Part shown: positions 1 through 9,510 of the stretch, in pieces | Position numbering within the stretch: position 1 is the stretch's first letter | How the letters are laid out: every line of letters begins with the position of its first letter | From: Chitinophagales bacterium | GTDB taxonomy: Bacteria; Bacteroidota; Bacteroidia; Chitinophagales; Saprospiraceae | Direction: 5' to 3' | Assembly (NCBI GenBank): GCA_022360175.1 | Contig: JAKSDI010000242.1 | Coordinates: 1-51,835 of the forward strand | DNA: 51,835 bases | Translations under genes and position numbers: made by a program | Notes under the pieces: model-generated | The model's database searches: none | The model's input: the letters and a program-made list of their open reading frames with translations, nothing else | What the model was told of the DNA's origin: nothing

Positions 1-50
1 TATTTCTAGTTCGTTGATTTTTTGCTTAATTTGTTCAATATTTATTTTGA

Positions 51-102
51 TGCTGCTTAAGTGTTCGAAATGTTGCTTGAACAAACTTAAGCAGCATTTT
101 TT
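51..102 (+). terminator. Rho-independent terminator of a gene left of the window
   Basis: A perfect 12-bp inverted repeat (51-62 with 85-96, tgctgcttaagt/acttaagcagca) contains a second 4-bp stem (63-66 with 79-82) and is followed by six T. The T-run lies on the plus side, so it probably ends a plus-strand gene outside the window. Confidence 0.75.
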
Positions 103-210
103 ATTTACTTTTCTACATAAGTTGACGCGTATGCGATAGTTATCGGGATTTAACGAAGTACAGGATAAAATTTGCCACTCATAGTCAATTGATGAGATTT
201 TAAACATAGA

Positions 211-390
211 AGTAGTTTAAACTTTTCTTTTTTAGGCACTAAAAATCAGGATATTAAATTACCTTTTTTAGTAACTTAATGTTTACTCCTCCCCCGGCTT
301 TCAGCCGACCCCTCCAATCGTAAGATCCGTTTGGGAGGGGTATAAGTGCTGTGCTCCCTCGAGGGGGCTTCTATAAGTTTAAACCAGTTC
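211..390. repeat. Dispersed intergenic repeat, copy A
   Basis: This spacer aligns by eye with 8555-8712. Both begin with a block of the form agtrgtttaaactttt, continue through cactaaa..ccaggatat, and end with gaggggg..ttctataag...agttc. Copy A has an 8-bp inverted repeat, acccctcc with ggaggggt. It lies just past the 3' end of the metallophosphatase gene. The remainder of 1-396 shows no gene. Confidence 0.55.
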
Positions 391-396
391 ATACTC

Positions 397-3138
397 TTAT
401 TTAATCAAAATAAAATGCCCGCTAATCCTGCTTGTGGAATTTTCGAGTACCAGATAATACTTACCAGCTACAAAACCTGAAAGGCTGATGGATGATAGCT
501 CCGTATCTATAGTCCCTTTATTTATTATTTTACCATCCTCACTGATAATGGAGTAAGCATAGTTGTCAACCATTTTTTCTGGTAACCTGATATTCAAAAA
601 ACTTACAGTAGGATTGGGGTAAATTTGTATTTGCCCTTCACTATTCACGGCAATGGTATTGGTAAAATCATCACAATCGTCGAGTAATGTATAGGTTTGG
701 TTGTTTGCATCTGTATGGAATAAATAGAAGCACCCCAACTCAAATTGTAAAGCCTCCATATATCCATCTTCAAAATTGTCGATGTGGTACATATCAATGG
801 CCAATACTCTTCCATTGTAAAGAGAGCGTACCGTACTGCCTTTGGTATGCCCAATGATTATTCGTTCTACTCCAAAACCAGTAACAAAATCATCCACCTG
901 TTCTTGTGTTAGTTCTTCGTCTGCCATGCCTCTGTACCAATAAACACCATCAGAGCCATTGACGGTAATACAATCAGAAGTTACACAATTGCCGGCCATT
1001 TCTAATCTGCCATAATTATTCATTTGATCATAAGTGAGGTTTAATGCCGAAACTTCCTGGCTGATACCTCCATGCATAAATGCATAATTGCCAATCCTCT
1101 CTACGATATTCTTAGACCTCAGCCATCTTCCAAGTTCTGTATTAGAATCGTATAGTTCGGACATTCTCTTACCCATCAGCTGGGCATTATTAAAGTATTT
1201 TACCTCTACATACCGCCAGTCATCCGTTATATTGAACATTTCGTGATTTCCAATAACCAGATGTACTTTTCCGCCCTGGGCCTCTGCTTCGCTTTCAAGC
1301 TTATATAATAGCCACATACATTCAGTGATATGGAAACCTCTGTCGAATAAATCACCGCTTATGATGAGATGTCCATTACCATAAGTCCAATTAAAATTCT
1401 CATCAATAATACCTTCACCTCTTAGAATCATGGTAAATCCTTCTATATGGCCATCAAAATCAGAGATGGATAAGAACTTTGGTGGGGTATCATCGTATTC
1501 AGAAGGCTCAGTTGTTATCTGATCTTTTAAGGTAAAGGAAAAACTTGTATTCATATGTGGTAGTGTACAAGTTAACTCTAAGTCAGCCGTTGAAGTATAA
1601 GTATTGCTTACTAATCCATTGGGGGTAACTTCTTCTACAATGATATCGTCACCATTATAATATACATATGGGCCATCCTGGTCGTATAAATAATCAGGCG
1701 TTAGATAACAGTCAAATGAGAGATCTGCATTTGTAGCACTGCGATTACGAACAGAAACAGCTATGGTATTCAGGCCTGAAACAAAGTAGGTGGGATCAAT
1801 CTTATAGGTGTAAAATGCATTCTCATTAGTTGAATTACTACTCTGTCTGGCTGCTGTTGAGTGAGTGATGGTACCTAATGGCATCAATTCTGTTCGAAAA
1901 GCCTCCTGTCCATTGATATAAACAATGGCGGCATCATCGTGAATCATATGCATATACATTTGATCTAGCTGAAAAACATCAGGAATATCAATTTTCTTTC
2001 TGAAGTAATAACTGACTGATCCACCGTTTAATTCAGTCAGTTCGTCCCCTTCTCCAAATCCCATATGTCCCATGCCAACAGCCCATGCGCTATCATCAAA
2101 TTCTGCAGCATTCCATGTAGTACCAGGGTTGGAAGGAGTATCCCAGTAGCGCCAGGAGCTTCCCTGTGTGAAAAATAAATCATCAACCTCATTGATTACT
2201 GCAACTGTTTTAGAAAGCGTATTATTGGAAGGATCTTCATCATTGAGTATAATTACTTCAGCACTAATATTATAATTACCTAAATTGCTGAGGTCTGTTG
2301 TTTGCGCAAATGTAAAAATAGTGCTTTGCCCTAGATTTAAAGGAACTGTTCCTGCTTCAGTAGCAATTAAATTTCCATCAATAGAATAGGCTATACTATA
2401 GCTGTTAGCAGTTAAGTTTCCATAACTGAATACTTCCACTTCTACCAGAGATGAAGCAGTAGGATAGTTAAAATCATTAGGACTACGGATAGCGGTGATG
2501 GATAGATCAATATCAGAGACAGCAGCATATTCAATAATGAGTTTTGCTGATTTAGTAGGGTCCTCATCGTAGGAAAATGCGCGTCTTCTTTCCGTCTCAC
2601 TACCTGTTCCAGTTATTAAAAAGGTAATTGGATTGCCATTCTGCCATCCATTCGATGTAATAATCTCTGTGACAATTGCAGATAAATCAGGAGTCTGTTG
2701 AGCTGCACCCGCTTGATTATTACTCCATGAAGGAATAGAACTCCACAACACATTTGTATTCGTTGGTACCCGACTCGAAATATTGTTGTTCGTATTCGAA
2801 AAGGTAGATGAATTGGCCACATCCTCTCCTCTTATAGTCATTTCGAGACTACCTGAAGTCGAGCCATCTGCTGTAAACTGTATATACGCATTATTAATAG
2901 TTGCATTGGCTGGTATGGATACATTATCAAAACGCAAACCAATCGTTTGTAACTCCTGGCTATTCCATGAATCATATACTAATTCAATATCAGAACTTGA
3001 AGTTGTAATATGGGACCCATTAAATTTTTCTTCTGCATCATCGGTTGAAGACTGAATATACTGTTCAAATGTTTGAGAAAATCCAAAAGGTGCATACGTA
3101 AATACAAGAATAATAGTGAGGTAGATAATTCGATTCAT
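397..3138 (-). CDS. Secreted calcineurin-like metallophosphatase with T9SS sorting domain
   Basis: A 913-residue exported protein. A signal peptide (about 1-22, ending GFSQ) is followed by a DNRLRE-like jelly-roll module (about 25-205), a CARDB-like beta domain (about 210-315), and a second beta module (about 320-480) of the kind often joined to phosphoesterases. The catalytic domain shows the metallophosphatase metal-binding blocks: D-x-H in SDFDGHIEG (near 560), GDLFDRG (near 594), GNHE (near 630), and IIGHT towards the C-terminus. These resemble PPP/Shewanella-like protein phosphatases. The last about 75 residues form a type A T9SS sorting domain (IQIYPNPT ... FILIK), so the protein should cross the outer membrane. 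Substrate is unknown. It diverges from the next gene across 264 bp. Confidence 0.88.
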   Translation of the reverse strand: MNRIIYLTIILVFTYAPFGFSQTFEQYIQSSTDDAEEKFNGSHITTSSSDIELVYDSWNSQELQTIGLRFDNVSIPANATINNAYIQFTADGSTSGSLEMTIRGEDVANSSTFSNTNNNISSRVPTNTNVLWSSIPSWSNNQAGAAQQTPDLSAIVTEIITSNGWQNGNPITFLITGTGSETERRRAFSYDEDPTKSAKLIIEYAAVSDIDLSITAIRSPNDFNYPTASSLVEVEVFSYGNLTANSYSIAYSIDGNLIATEAGTVPLNLGQSTIFTFAQTTDLSNLGNYNISAEVIILNDEDPSNNTLSKTVAVINEVDDLFFTQGSSWRYWDTPSNPGTTWNAAEFDDSAWAVGMGHMGFGEGDELTELNGGSVSYYFRKKIDIPDVFQLDQMYMHMIHDDAAIVYINGQEAFRTELMPLGTITHSTAARQSSNSTNENAFYTYKIDPTYFVSGLNTIAVSVRNRSATNADLSFDCYLTPDYLYDQDGPYVYYNGDDIIVEEVTPNGLVSNTYTSTADLELTCTLPHMNTSFSFTLKDQITTEPSEYDDTPPKFLSISDFDGHIEGFTMILRGEGIIDENFNWTYGNGHLIISGDLFDRGFHITECMWLLYKLESEAEAQGGKVHLVIGNHEMFNITDDWRYVEVKYFNNAQLMGKRMSELYDSNTELGRWLRSKNIVERIGNYAFMHGGISQEVSALNLTYDQMNNYGRLEMAGNCVTSDCITVNGSDGVYWYRGMADEELTQEQVDDFVTGFGVERIIIGHTKGSTVRSLYNGRVLAIDMYHIDNFEDGYMEALQFELGCFYLFHTDANNQTYTLLDDCDDFTNTIAVNSEGQIQIYPNPTVSFLNIRLPEKMVDNYAYSIISEDGKIINKGTIDTELSSISLSGFVAGKYYLVLENSTSRISGHFILIK

Positions 3139-3402
3139 TGGTTATAATTTTTTTGCCTATGGAAATTAAATTTTTGATGGCTTAGAACGTGTTTAAAATC
3201 GTTTTTGATGGTCAAAACAGTCCATTTTATGGTTGTTGTTTGGTTTAAGTTAGTGATTAATAGTGATTTGTGAAGTTGCAATGATTGTTTTTTTATGGTA
3301 ATATGGTTTAATTGTCTTTTTAATTGCTGAGGAAATGTAGGTTTTTGCAGCAATTAAACTTCTAAATAAACACCAGAAACCCTTTTTGATTATTGACACT
3401 AA

Positions 3403-4659
3403 ATGCATTTTACTATGACTCTTTTTACAAAAAAACAAAGTTTGCTACACACTATTCAAACTCAGAAATTAGCGGTAGGGCTGCTCTTCTTTTTTACGTT
3501 TATTACATCATTACTTCATGGGCAATTAAATGGTATTGATCTGGCTAGTAATGGTGATATACTAATCACGAACACTGTCTTGAAATCGGTGATAAAGATT
3601 GATCCAATGACTGGTGATCAAACGATTATTTCCGATTCAAACACGGGAACTGGGGTTGCGCTTGAAGCCCCGATTGATATTGCAGAGGGGCCAGATGGTA
3701 TGATCGTAGTAGTTGATTCGATGGCTGATGCATTAATTAAGATCGACCCAGCTACGGGTAATCGGACTATTCTTTCTGATGCTGCTACAGGTGGAGGGCC
3801 TGAGTTTCAGGCTCCAAGTGGCATTTCTTTAGATGACATATCGGGGCTTTTCCTGGTAACAGATGCTGATCTTAAAGCTGTTTTTACCGTAAATAATTCT
3901 TCTGGAGCCCGAGTTATATATTCACAAGATGGGGTGACAGGTACTGGGCCAGCTTTCGCGAAACCTTTAGGGCTTAATTTATCAGCTAATGACTTTGTCG
4001 TTGTAGACAATGAGTTAGATGCTGTGATAAGAGTAAGTTTATTTAATCACAACAGATCAATGCTTTCTGATGCTAATATGGGAACAGGGCCTGTGTTTGA
4101 TGCTCCCATTGATATTGCAATAGAAGCAAGTACCAACTTTGTGGTAGCAGATTTGGGCTCATTGAGTGTTATTCGGGTTGATAAAACTACAGGTGACCGT
4201 ACAACGGTTTCTGGAAATGGTGTCGGTGTAGGCCCAGGTTTTGAATCTATAGGCGGTATTATAGTTGAGGCTGATGGGAATATATTGGTAGTTGATCCTG
4301 GCCTGGAAGCAATCCTTCGGGTAGATCCCGTTACCGGAGATCGTGCACTATTATCGACGGTTACGGATGTTGAAGAATTAGATGGAACACTTTCGTTAAA
4401 TAACGCTTTAACTCAAAGCTATCCTAATCCTTTTAGCGGAAGCACCAATATTGAATTCGAGTTGACAAAACAATCTCATGTTACACTTCAGGTTTTTGAT
4501 GAAATGGGGAAGGAAGTTGCTATCCTCATCAATAATGAGTTAGGAGCAGGTAATTACAGAATTCCATTTGAGGCAGAAAATCTCACAAATGGGGTATATT
4601 ATTATCAGTTTACAGCTGATGGCTTATCAGAAGTTAAACAGCTTGTTCTAATCAAATAA
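3403..4659 (+). CDS. Secreted NHL/SMP-30-like beta-propeller protein with T9SS sorting domain
   Basis: A 418-residue protein. A hydrophobic segment (about 22-40, ending LLHGQ) acts as signal peptide; Met1 or Met5 could be the start. The body is six or seven repeats of about 45 residues with the pattern D..TG.RT.LSD...G.GP.F..P..I, each containing VVD or VTD. This matches a propeller built of NHL/SMP-30-like blades. The last 80 residues, from SYPNPFSGSTNIEF to VKQLVLIK, form a T9SS type A domain. No catalytic residues stand out, so binding or scaffolding at the cell surface is possible. It is convergent with the VOC lipoprotein across a bidirectional terminator. Confidence 0.8.
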   Translation: MHFTMTLFTKKQSLLHTIQTQKLAVGLLFFFTFITSLLHGQLNGIDLASNGDILITNTVLKSVIKIDPMTGDQTIISDSNTGTGVALEAPIDIAEGPDGMIVVVDSMADALIKIDPATGNRTILSDAATGGGPEFQAPSGISLDDISGLFLVTDADLKAVFTVNNSSGARVIYSQDGVTGTGPAFAKPLGLNLSANDFVVVDNELDAVIRVSLFNHNRSMLSDANMGTGPVFDAPIDIAIEASTNFVVADLGSLSVIRVDKTTGDRTTVSGNGVGVGPGFESIGGIIVEADGNILVVDPGLEAILRVDPVTGDRALLSTVTDVEELDGTLSLNNALTQSYPNPFSGSTNIEFELTKQSHVTLQVFDEMGKEVAILINNELGAGNYRIPFEAENLTNGVYYYQFTADGLSEVKQLVLIK

Positions 4660-4677
4660 TTATAATACTACAGATAT

Positions 4678-4723
4678 AAACACAATAGCGACTCGAGCCT
4701 ACACCCGAATCGCTATTGTGTTT
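4678..4723. terminator. Bidirectional terminator between convergent genes
   Basis: Arms 4678-4695 and 4706-4723 form an 18-bp stem with one mismatch and a 10-nt loop. The arms begin with aaa and end with ttt, so both the plus gene (ending 4659) and the minus gene (ending 4756) could use it. Confidence 0.8.
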
Positions 4724-4755
4724 ATACTTTATGTATACGTTTGCTATCGCTTCAA

Positions 4756-5247
4756 TCAATTTGGGGAATGTAAGCCCATTTTATTTCCTTCCGAATCAAG
4801 AAATAGTGCGAAATACCCACTTTCATCAGCATGGGGTGTTTTAGGGACGAGAATTTTCCCACCATTCTTTTCGACTTTATCAAGAGTTACCTGAAGGTTT
4901 TCGCCAGCATTTAGGTATATGGTTACCCCATCTGCTGAAGGTTGGTAGCCTTCTCCCTTCGTGATAACACCAGTAACCATCTGATCTTCATATGGTAGTA
5001 TGCCCATTTCCATACCGGGGATTTCCATTTTCTCAATGCTGATGTCTAAGATTGCTTGATAAAATTCGATTGCTCTTGAGATGTCAGTTGCTGGAATTTC
5101 AAAAATTGAAACATAGCTTTTCATGTCTTTTGTACTTTGATTTAAGGGTGAATCAATCTCTTGTCCTTCTGGCTCAGGTTTGTCTTGGCAAGCAGTAAAA
5201 CCTAAGGTCAATAGTGCTACAGAAAGTCTAAGTATTGTTCTCTTCAT
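4756..5247 (-). CDS. VOC (glyoxalase/bleomycin-resistance fold) lipoprotein
   Basis: A 163-residue protein. The N-terminus has a lipoprotein signal (LTLGFTAC, Cys20), followed by an acidic linker and one VOC domain (about 42-162) with the typical IFEIPATDISRAIEFYQ start and an ALFLDSEGNKMGLHS end containing the usual metal-site Glu position. Only one VOC half is present, so a dimer is expected. Export as a lipoprotein is unusual, because most VOC proteins are cytoplasmic. It lies 75 bp downstream of an AraC-type regulator on the same strand. That pairing is common in Bacteroidota, and the two may be co-transcribed. The substrate cannot be told. Confidence 0.8.
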   Translation of the reverse strand: MKRTILRLSVALLTLGFTACQDKPEPEGQEIDSPLNQSTKDMKSYVSIFEIPATDISRAIEFYQAILDISIEKMEIPGMEMGILPYEDQMVTGVITKGEGYQPSADGVTIYLNAGENLQVTLDKVEKNGGKILVPKTPHADESGYFALFLDSEGNKMGLHSPN

Positions 5248-5322
5248 GTTTATAAATTAATATGTTGAGACAAAACTAAATTACCAGTGAGAAACGGAAT
5301 TGTAAAAATGCGACATGATTGA

Positions 5323-6138
5323 TCATTTATAGAAAATGGAAGAAAGCGCCATGTTTTCATTCCCTAAAAACTCTTTTGGGCTGATGCCTGTAAACTCCTT
5401 AAAATCTTTGATGAAATGTGCCTGGTCGTAGTATTCACTTTCATAAGCAATATTAGTCAGGTTTTCTCCTTCTTCGTTGAGCAGCATTTTTAGGGCGCTT
5501 TGTAATCGAATTACTCTCCCTAATTGTTTAGGACTCATCCCTATTTGCTTTGCGAATTTCCTTTCAAGTTGTCTTCTTTTGGATAAATCATCTTTAAGAA
5601 TATTGCTTATGGATGTACTTCCTTTTGTAGATATAAGAGCATCTATGGTTGTTTTGACGATATGATCAACGGTCGATGGTTCACTTAATTTCTTCAGAAG
5701 AAAACGTTCGATGATCTCTATTCTTTGTTTCGTATTAGTTGCATGAATGATTTCCTGCTCTAGTTTTTGAGCAATTTTTTCTTCAAATAAGACTTCAATA
5801 GGAGTTTCCTTGTCGGCCAGGCTTCTAATAGGGACCGTCACGAAATTGGCAAAACCATATGGATAAAAACGGATTGCAAATGTGTCGACATATCCAGTTG
5901 GTTCTATATAGAAAGGTTCGATAATTTGTCCCAGCACCATTGAACGAGGTTGTAGGATGAAATGATCTTCAGTAGTATATCGTTTTATATCATCTCCAAG
6001 TATAAACGCCATTTCGATGGTGCCATCAGGAATGATTCGTTGCCTTTGAGCATCATCTGCTGCAGGAATCTCTAAGGTCCAATAACAGCTAATGAGTGAT
6101 TCTAAATCTGGATGGGGCTTATAAGTTTGATAATTCAT
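5323..6138 (-). CDS. AraC-family transcriptional regulator (DUF6597-like N-terminus)
   Basis: A 271-residue cytoplasmic protein. Residues 1-110 match the DUF6597-like sensor region that precedes HTH_18 in many Bacteroidota regulators (YKPHPDLESLISCYWTLE, IIPDGTIEMAF). Residues about 165-262 hold the double helix-turn-helix, ending with the AraC signature YYDQAHFIKDFKEFTGISPKEF. It should activate a nearby promoter, most likely its own operon with the VOC lipoprotein. Effector unknown. Confidence 0.88.
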   Translation of the reverse strand: MNYQTYKPHPDLESLISCYWTLEIPAADDAQRQRIIPDGTIEMAFILGDDIKRYTTEDHFILQPRSMVLGQIIEPFYIEPTGYVDTFAIRFYPYGFANFVTVPIRSLADKETPIEVLFEEKIAQKLEQEIIHATNTKQRIEIIERFLLKKLSEPSTVDHIVKTTIDALISTKGSTSISNILKDDLSKRRQLERKFAKQIGMSPKQLGRVIRLQSALKMLLNEEGENLTNIAYESEYYDQAHFIKDFKEFTGISPKEFLGNENMALSSIFYK

Positions 6139-6195
6139 TAAAGATTTATTTGTAGTCTAAAGAATCGTTTTGAAATAGTATCTAAATATACATCA

Positions 6196-7395
6196 TTACC
6201 TATTGATCAATTTAATAACTTCCAAAGGCATTCCATTCTCAACGATTGCTGCGATATAAATTCCGGTTGGAAGGAAATTTATCCTGTGTCTTAAACGGTT
6301 TTGATTTGATATATCTCTCGAAACCAACTTTCTGCCTAATAAATCATACAACTCAAGGCTACTATTAGAGGGGAATGAATTGCGAGAAGCAAGATGAATA
6401 TGCCCCTTGGAATAATAAATAGTTTGGTGGTAGTGCTTTGTATTCGTTGTGCTGAGGGGGGAGGAGATGGTAAAGAAGTCCTCTTTTTGGACTTGCTCGT
6501 TAACAGAATAAACTACTCTCCAGTTTCCTTCTAAACCGATAGAAGGCATATCAATATAAGCCCAGAAATAATGATACCACCAGTCTTGTTCATAAGGTAA
6601 ATCCCAGCTCAACCAAAGGTCGTTGGTAGGTGTGAACCATTCTATTTGAGATATATCTCCATCCAGTAGGCCGTATTGGAGTGTCCAGAAGGTAATGATA
6701 GAATCTACTCCAGGAGTGAATTCTGTTTTCTCTTCCGGGCGTTCTTGGAGATCATTTAAAGTTGGGACAAAGTCGATTAAACCAGATTCCCAAAGCCCAT
6801 AAGAATCGTCGTAGGGAATAGGATCAAGCCAATAGGTTTCAGTGTTTCCACAATCTCCGGCAAAGGGATCAATCACGATGAGAGAATCATACCATAACTC
6901 AAAGTGTAAATGTGGGTCAGAAGAATTCCCGGAACTCGCAATCTCAGCTATTTTTTGTCCGGGGAGAACTACCTCACCAGGTTCTACCAGTAAAGAATTC
7001 GTCTTTAAATGACCGTAATAGGTGTATAAATCTCCACTATGCTTTAGGCCAATAAAATTGCCAAGCCCTTTTGCAGGATCACTAACTGTCTCTCTATCAA
7101 ATTCACCATCATGAATGGCGATGACTATGCTCGTATCTACTGCTAATACTGCAACACCTGCATCCATTTGAGGAAAGCTCTTCAAAACAAAGTCTGTCCC
7201 CTGATGTCCATCATAAGTTTTACTTCCACACTGATGATCAAGGATTCCTGTAGACTCCCAGTCAACATAATTGACGATAATAAAATCCTGGCCATAAATG
7301 CCTTCTACGGGATTGACAAATCGAGGCGTTTGAGCTAAACTATTAGAGCAGAAAAGTAAAAACAGGAATACGCTTAAAGGTGCTTTCACAATCAA
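6196..7395 (-). CDS. Secreted M23-family peptidase with T9SS sorting domain
   Basis: A 399-residue protein with a signal peptide (1-21, ending NSLAQ). The M23/LytM zinc site is complete: H64xxxD68 (GHQGTD), H129 in YYGHL, and H162-L-H164 (PHLHFE). Members cleave peptidoglycan cross-links or peptides. After the peptidase comes a beta-rich region (about 200-310) and a degenerate T9SS-type C-terminus (about 315-399, LELYDLLGRKL ... GIYIAAIVENG). It lies 32 bp downstream of the HExxH protein gene on the same strand, so the two may be one operon of secreted hydrolases. Confidence 0.85.
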   Translation of the reverse strand: MIVKAPLSVFLFLLFCSNSLAQTPRFVNPVEGIYGQDFIIVNYVDWESTGILDHQCGSKTYDGHQGTDFVLKSFPQMDAGVAVLAVDTSIVIAIHDGEFDRETVSDPAKGLGNFIGLKHSGDLYTYYGHLKTNSLLVEPGEVVLPGQKIAEIASSGNSSDPHLHFELWYDSLIVIDPFAGDCGNTETYWLDPIPYDDSYGLWESGLIDFVPTLNDLQERPEEKTEFTPGVDSIITFWTLQYGLLDGDISQIEWFTPTNDLWLSWDLPYEQDWWYHYFWAYIDMPSIGLEGNWRVVYSVNEQVQKEDFFTISSPLSTTNTKHYHQTIYYSKGHIHLASRNSFPSNSSLELYDLLGRKLVSRDISNQNRLRHRINFLPTGIYIAAIVENGMPLEVIKLINR

Positions 7396-7427
7396 TTTTT
7401 TATTTTAAGATACTGTTTTGCCGGGGT

Positions 7428-8513
7428 TTATTCTTTATTGATATACTTTTGTTCAAGTGCTTGGAGGTATTGAATTGATAAGTCTGAAAAAACGTGGTAC
7501 TTCCCTTGAGATTCCCTGGCAATCTCATTATACAAATATAAAAAAGGAAAAGGGCTTTCCAGGCAATGCAAGAGGGCTTCTGGACCCCTATTGTTTTTTA
7601 TAATTTTCGCTATGTAGAGTCCCATAGGGTGTGCACTATAAGGCAATTCTCGTCTGACTTTCTTGCCTAATTCTTTGAATTTTAAAGTGTCTTTTGCAAT
7701 TTCCTGAAGCAAAGAATCAATTGTTTGTAAGTGCCGCTTAGAATTTCGATAATGATCAATATATTTTTGATCATGCTCCGACTTATTCACCTTTTCTAAA
7801 ATATGCTCTTTGTCAATCAAATCTGCAATGCCTTCACTCCTTAGTTTATCAATACTCCAAACAAGGGCCTCATTTTTATAATCAGCCGTCTTAAGTTTTG
7901 ATAAGTATTTACCAGCATAAATATGATGAAGTTCATGCCCCAGAAAGCTTTCAAAGCCTTCGCCATAATTGTAAGCAAATAAGACATCCATCAAGACTAC
8001 ATTATCTTCAGGGATAGCAAAAGCATCTGGTTGAAAAATCATCATAGCAATAATGGTACTATCATCCTCTACAGATAAAGTATCAGGTAAATATTTAAAA
8101 GCATGTTTTTTCGCTTGTTCAATGATATCTGACGTTTTTATCTTTTCTGCAAATTCATGGAGCTCCGTTCGCTTTTGTTTGGCTTCAATGAAATGCTTAA
8201 AAAGAATCAATCGGTAGCCTGTACTTCGTGCTAACTCATGCTGTAAAGAATCTTGTAGCTTGGGATCGTTAACTAAGGTGAAATAGTTGTAAAAGATGCT
8301 TTGGCTTCTTTTTGACCCCATCCAGGAACTGTATCCAGGAGACCTCCAAAGTTTTTCCAAATCTTCAATAGATGTTTCATCTTGCCTTTCAATTTGATCC
8401 ATTGACTCCCAAAATATACCAAAACTTGCATCAGAAAATTGCTGCCCATAAGAGGAAATAAACATCAATGTATTAATGAGTATCAGAGAAAAAGGGAGTG
8501 ATCTATTCAACAT
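7428..8513 (-). CDS. Exported HExxH zinc-peptidase-like protein (DUF5700-like)
   Basis: A 361-residue protein with a signal peptide (about 1-24, ending SYGQ). A gluzincin-type motif H193-E194-L-H-H197 is followed by E227 in RSEGIADLID, a plausible third zinc ligand. The helical, Lys/Glu-rich body and this motif pair recall the DUF5700 putative zinc-peptidase family. That assignment is from memory. No T9SS domain is present, so it probably stays in the periplasm. The downstream neighbour is the M23 peptidase. Confidence 0.65.
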   Translation of the reverse strand: MLNRSLPFSLILINTLMFISSYGQQFSDASFGIFWESMDQIERQDETSIEDLEKLWRSPGYSSWMGSKRSQSIFYNYFTLVNDPKLQDSLQHELARSTGYRLILFKHFIEAKQKRTELHEFAEKIKTSDIIEQAKKHAFKYLPDTLSVEDDSTIIAMMIFQPDAFAIPEDNVVLMDVLFAYNYGEGFESFLGHELHHIYAGKYLSKLKTADYKNEALVWSIDKLRSEGIADLIDKEHILEKVNKSEHDQKYIDHYRNSKRHLQTIDSLLQEIAKDTLKFKELGKKVRRELPYSAHPMGLYIAKIIKNNRGPEALLHCLESPFPFLYLYNEIARESQGKYHVFSDLSIQYLQALEQKYINKE

Positions 8514-8554
8514 AATGCTTTGGGTTGGAATTTAAACATGTTCTTAGAGGAGAA

Positions 8555-8712
8555 AGTGGTTTTAACTTTTCAAGACACTAAAGGCCAGGATATATAAATT
8601 ATATTTTTAGATGCCTATATCTACTTCTTCTCCCCAGATTATAGGTGCTATACTCCCTTCGGGGAGCTGCCTGAAGGGTTGAGGGGGATATTCTATAAGC
8701 TTTAACAAGTTC
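8555..8712. repeat. Dispersed intergenic repeat, copy B
   Basis: Homologous by eye to 211-390 (same start block, shared cactaaa..ccaggatat block and same gaggggg..ttctataag..agttc end), with a diverged centre. It fills most of the spacer 8514-8807 between two minus-strand genes. No gene is seen there. Confidence 0.55.
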
Positions 8713-8807
8713 GAGTTGTTAAAGATTTAAACTAACCCCTATTTGAGAACTCACACTAAAAACAAGGTGATATTGAAACTGAACAGGCATTTAAAAATAT
8801 AGGTATC

Positions 8808-9431
8808 CTATAGATTATTGTCAGTGCTGCCTTTGATATTCACATTCGTGTATTTCATCTCTTGTGCAAATAAGCTCGATATCTCAGGCCTGAAAACCAA
8901 ATAAAGCAAAATAATCAATAGAATTATTCCAATACCTAATATTTGTTTTTGCCCAATAAGGGCATTCAACCATTCCAGGAATTGAACATTCAAATAGGCT
9001 ATTTTCCAACGGATACCCTCAGGATTAATATCTGTAGGGTATGGCCTCGTCCCTGCCCAAATAAATGAATAAGTAAATAGCATTGCTAGTAATGCAGGGA
9101 TTGGCCTGATTCGAGCGTTCGAACTAAGAGGGTCTCGTTTAAATTCTGGAAAGGCACTAACAAATTTTTTGAGTGTATAAATTGATTCAAAGTGCAATCT
9201 TTGTATCTCATGGCCTTGTAGGTCAAATAACTTAACTTCTTTTTTCCTTTTTGAAGTCATAAAACTGGATAGCTGCCCTCTAGCTATTTGATTGACTTCT
9301 TTTAAGAATTCTTGTCTATCAGAATCGACGATTAAGCCATATTCCTGCTTATTAAGCAGATAAAGCATTTCCAGACTCACAATGACGCATGGAATATCCT
9401 CATTGGCTAGTTTGAAAAGCAAATATTTCAT
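8808..9431 (-). CDS. Hypothetical protein with two C-terminal membrane helices
   Basis: A 207-residue protein that I do not recognise. The first about 100 residues are soluble and mixed alpha/beta, without a signal peptide. Two hydrophobic segments follow, about 112-126 (ALLAMLFTYSFIWAG) and 164-181 (LGIGIILLIILLYLVF). The soluble part is therefore probably anchored at the inner membrane. It is 79 bp downstream of the beta-lactamase-fold hydrolase on the same strand. No conserved catalytic motif is visible. Confidence 0.55.
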   Translation of the reverse strand: MKYLLFKLANEDIPCVIVSLEMLYLLNKQEYGLIVDSDRQEFLKEVNQIARGQLSSFMTSKRKKEVKLFDLQGHEIQRLHFESIYTLKKFVSAFPEFKRDPLSSNARIRPIPALLAMLFTYSFIWAGTRPYPTDINPEGIRWKIAYLNVQFLEWLNALIGQKQILGIGIILLIILLYLVFRPEISSLFAQEMKYTNVNIKGSTDNNL

Positions 9432-9510
9432 TTTTCTATTTTGGCCTAAGATATTTGATAGTCAACTAAAGATAACGAAAGATATATCATAAGCCATTAT
9501 AGGTATCCGT

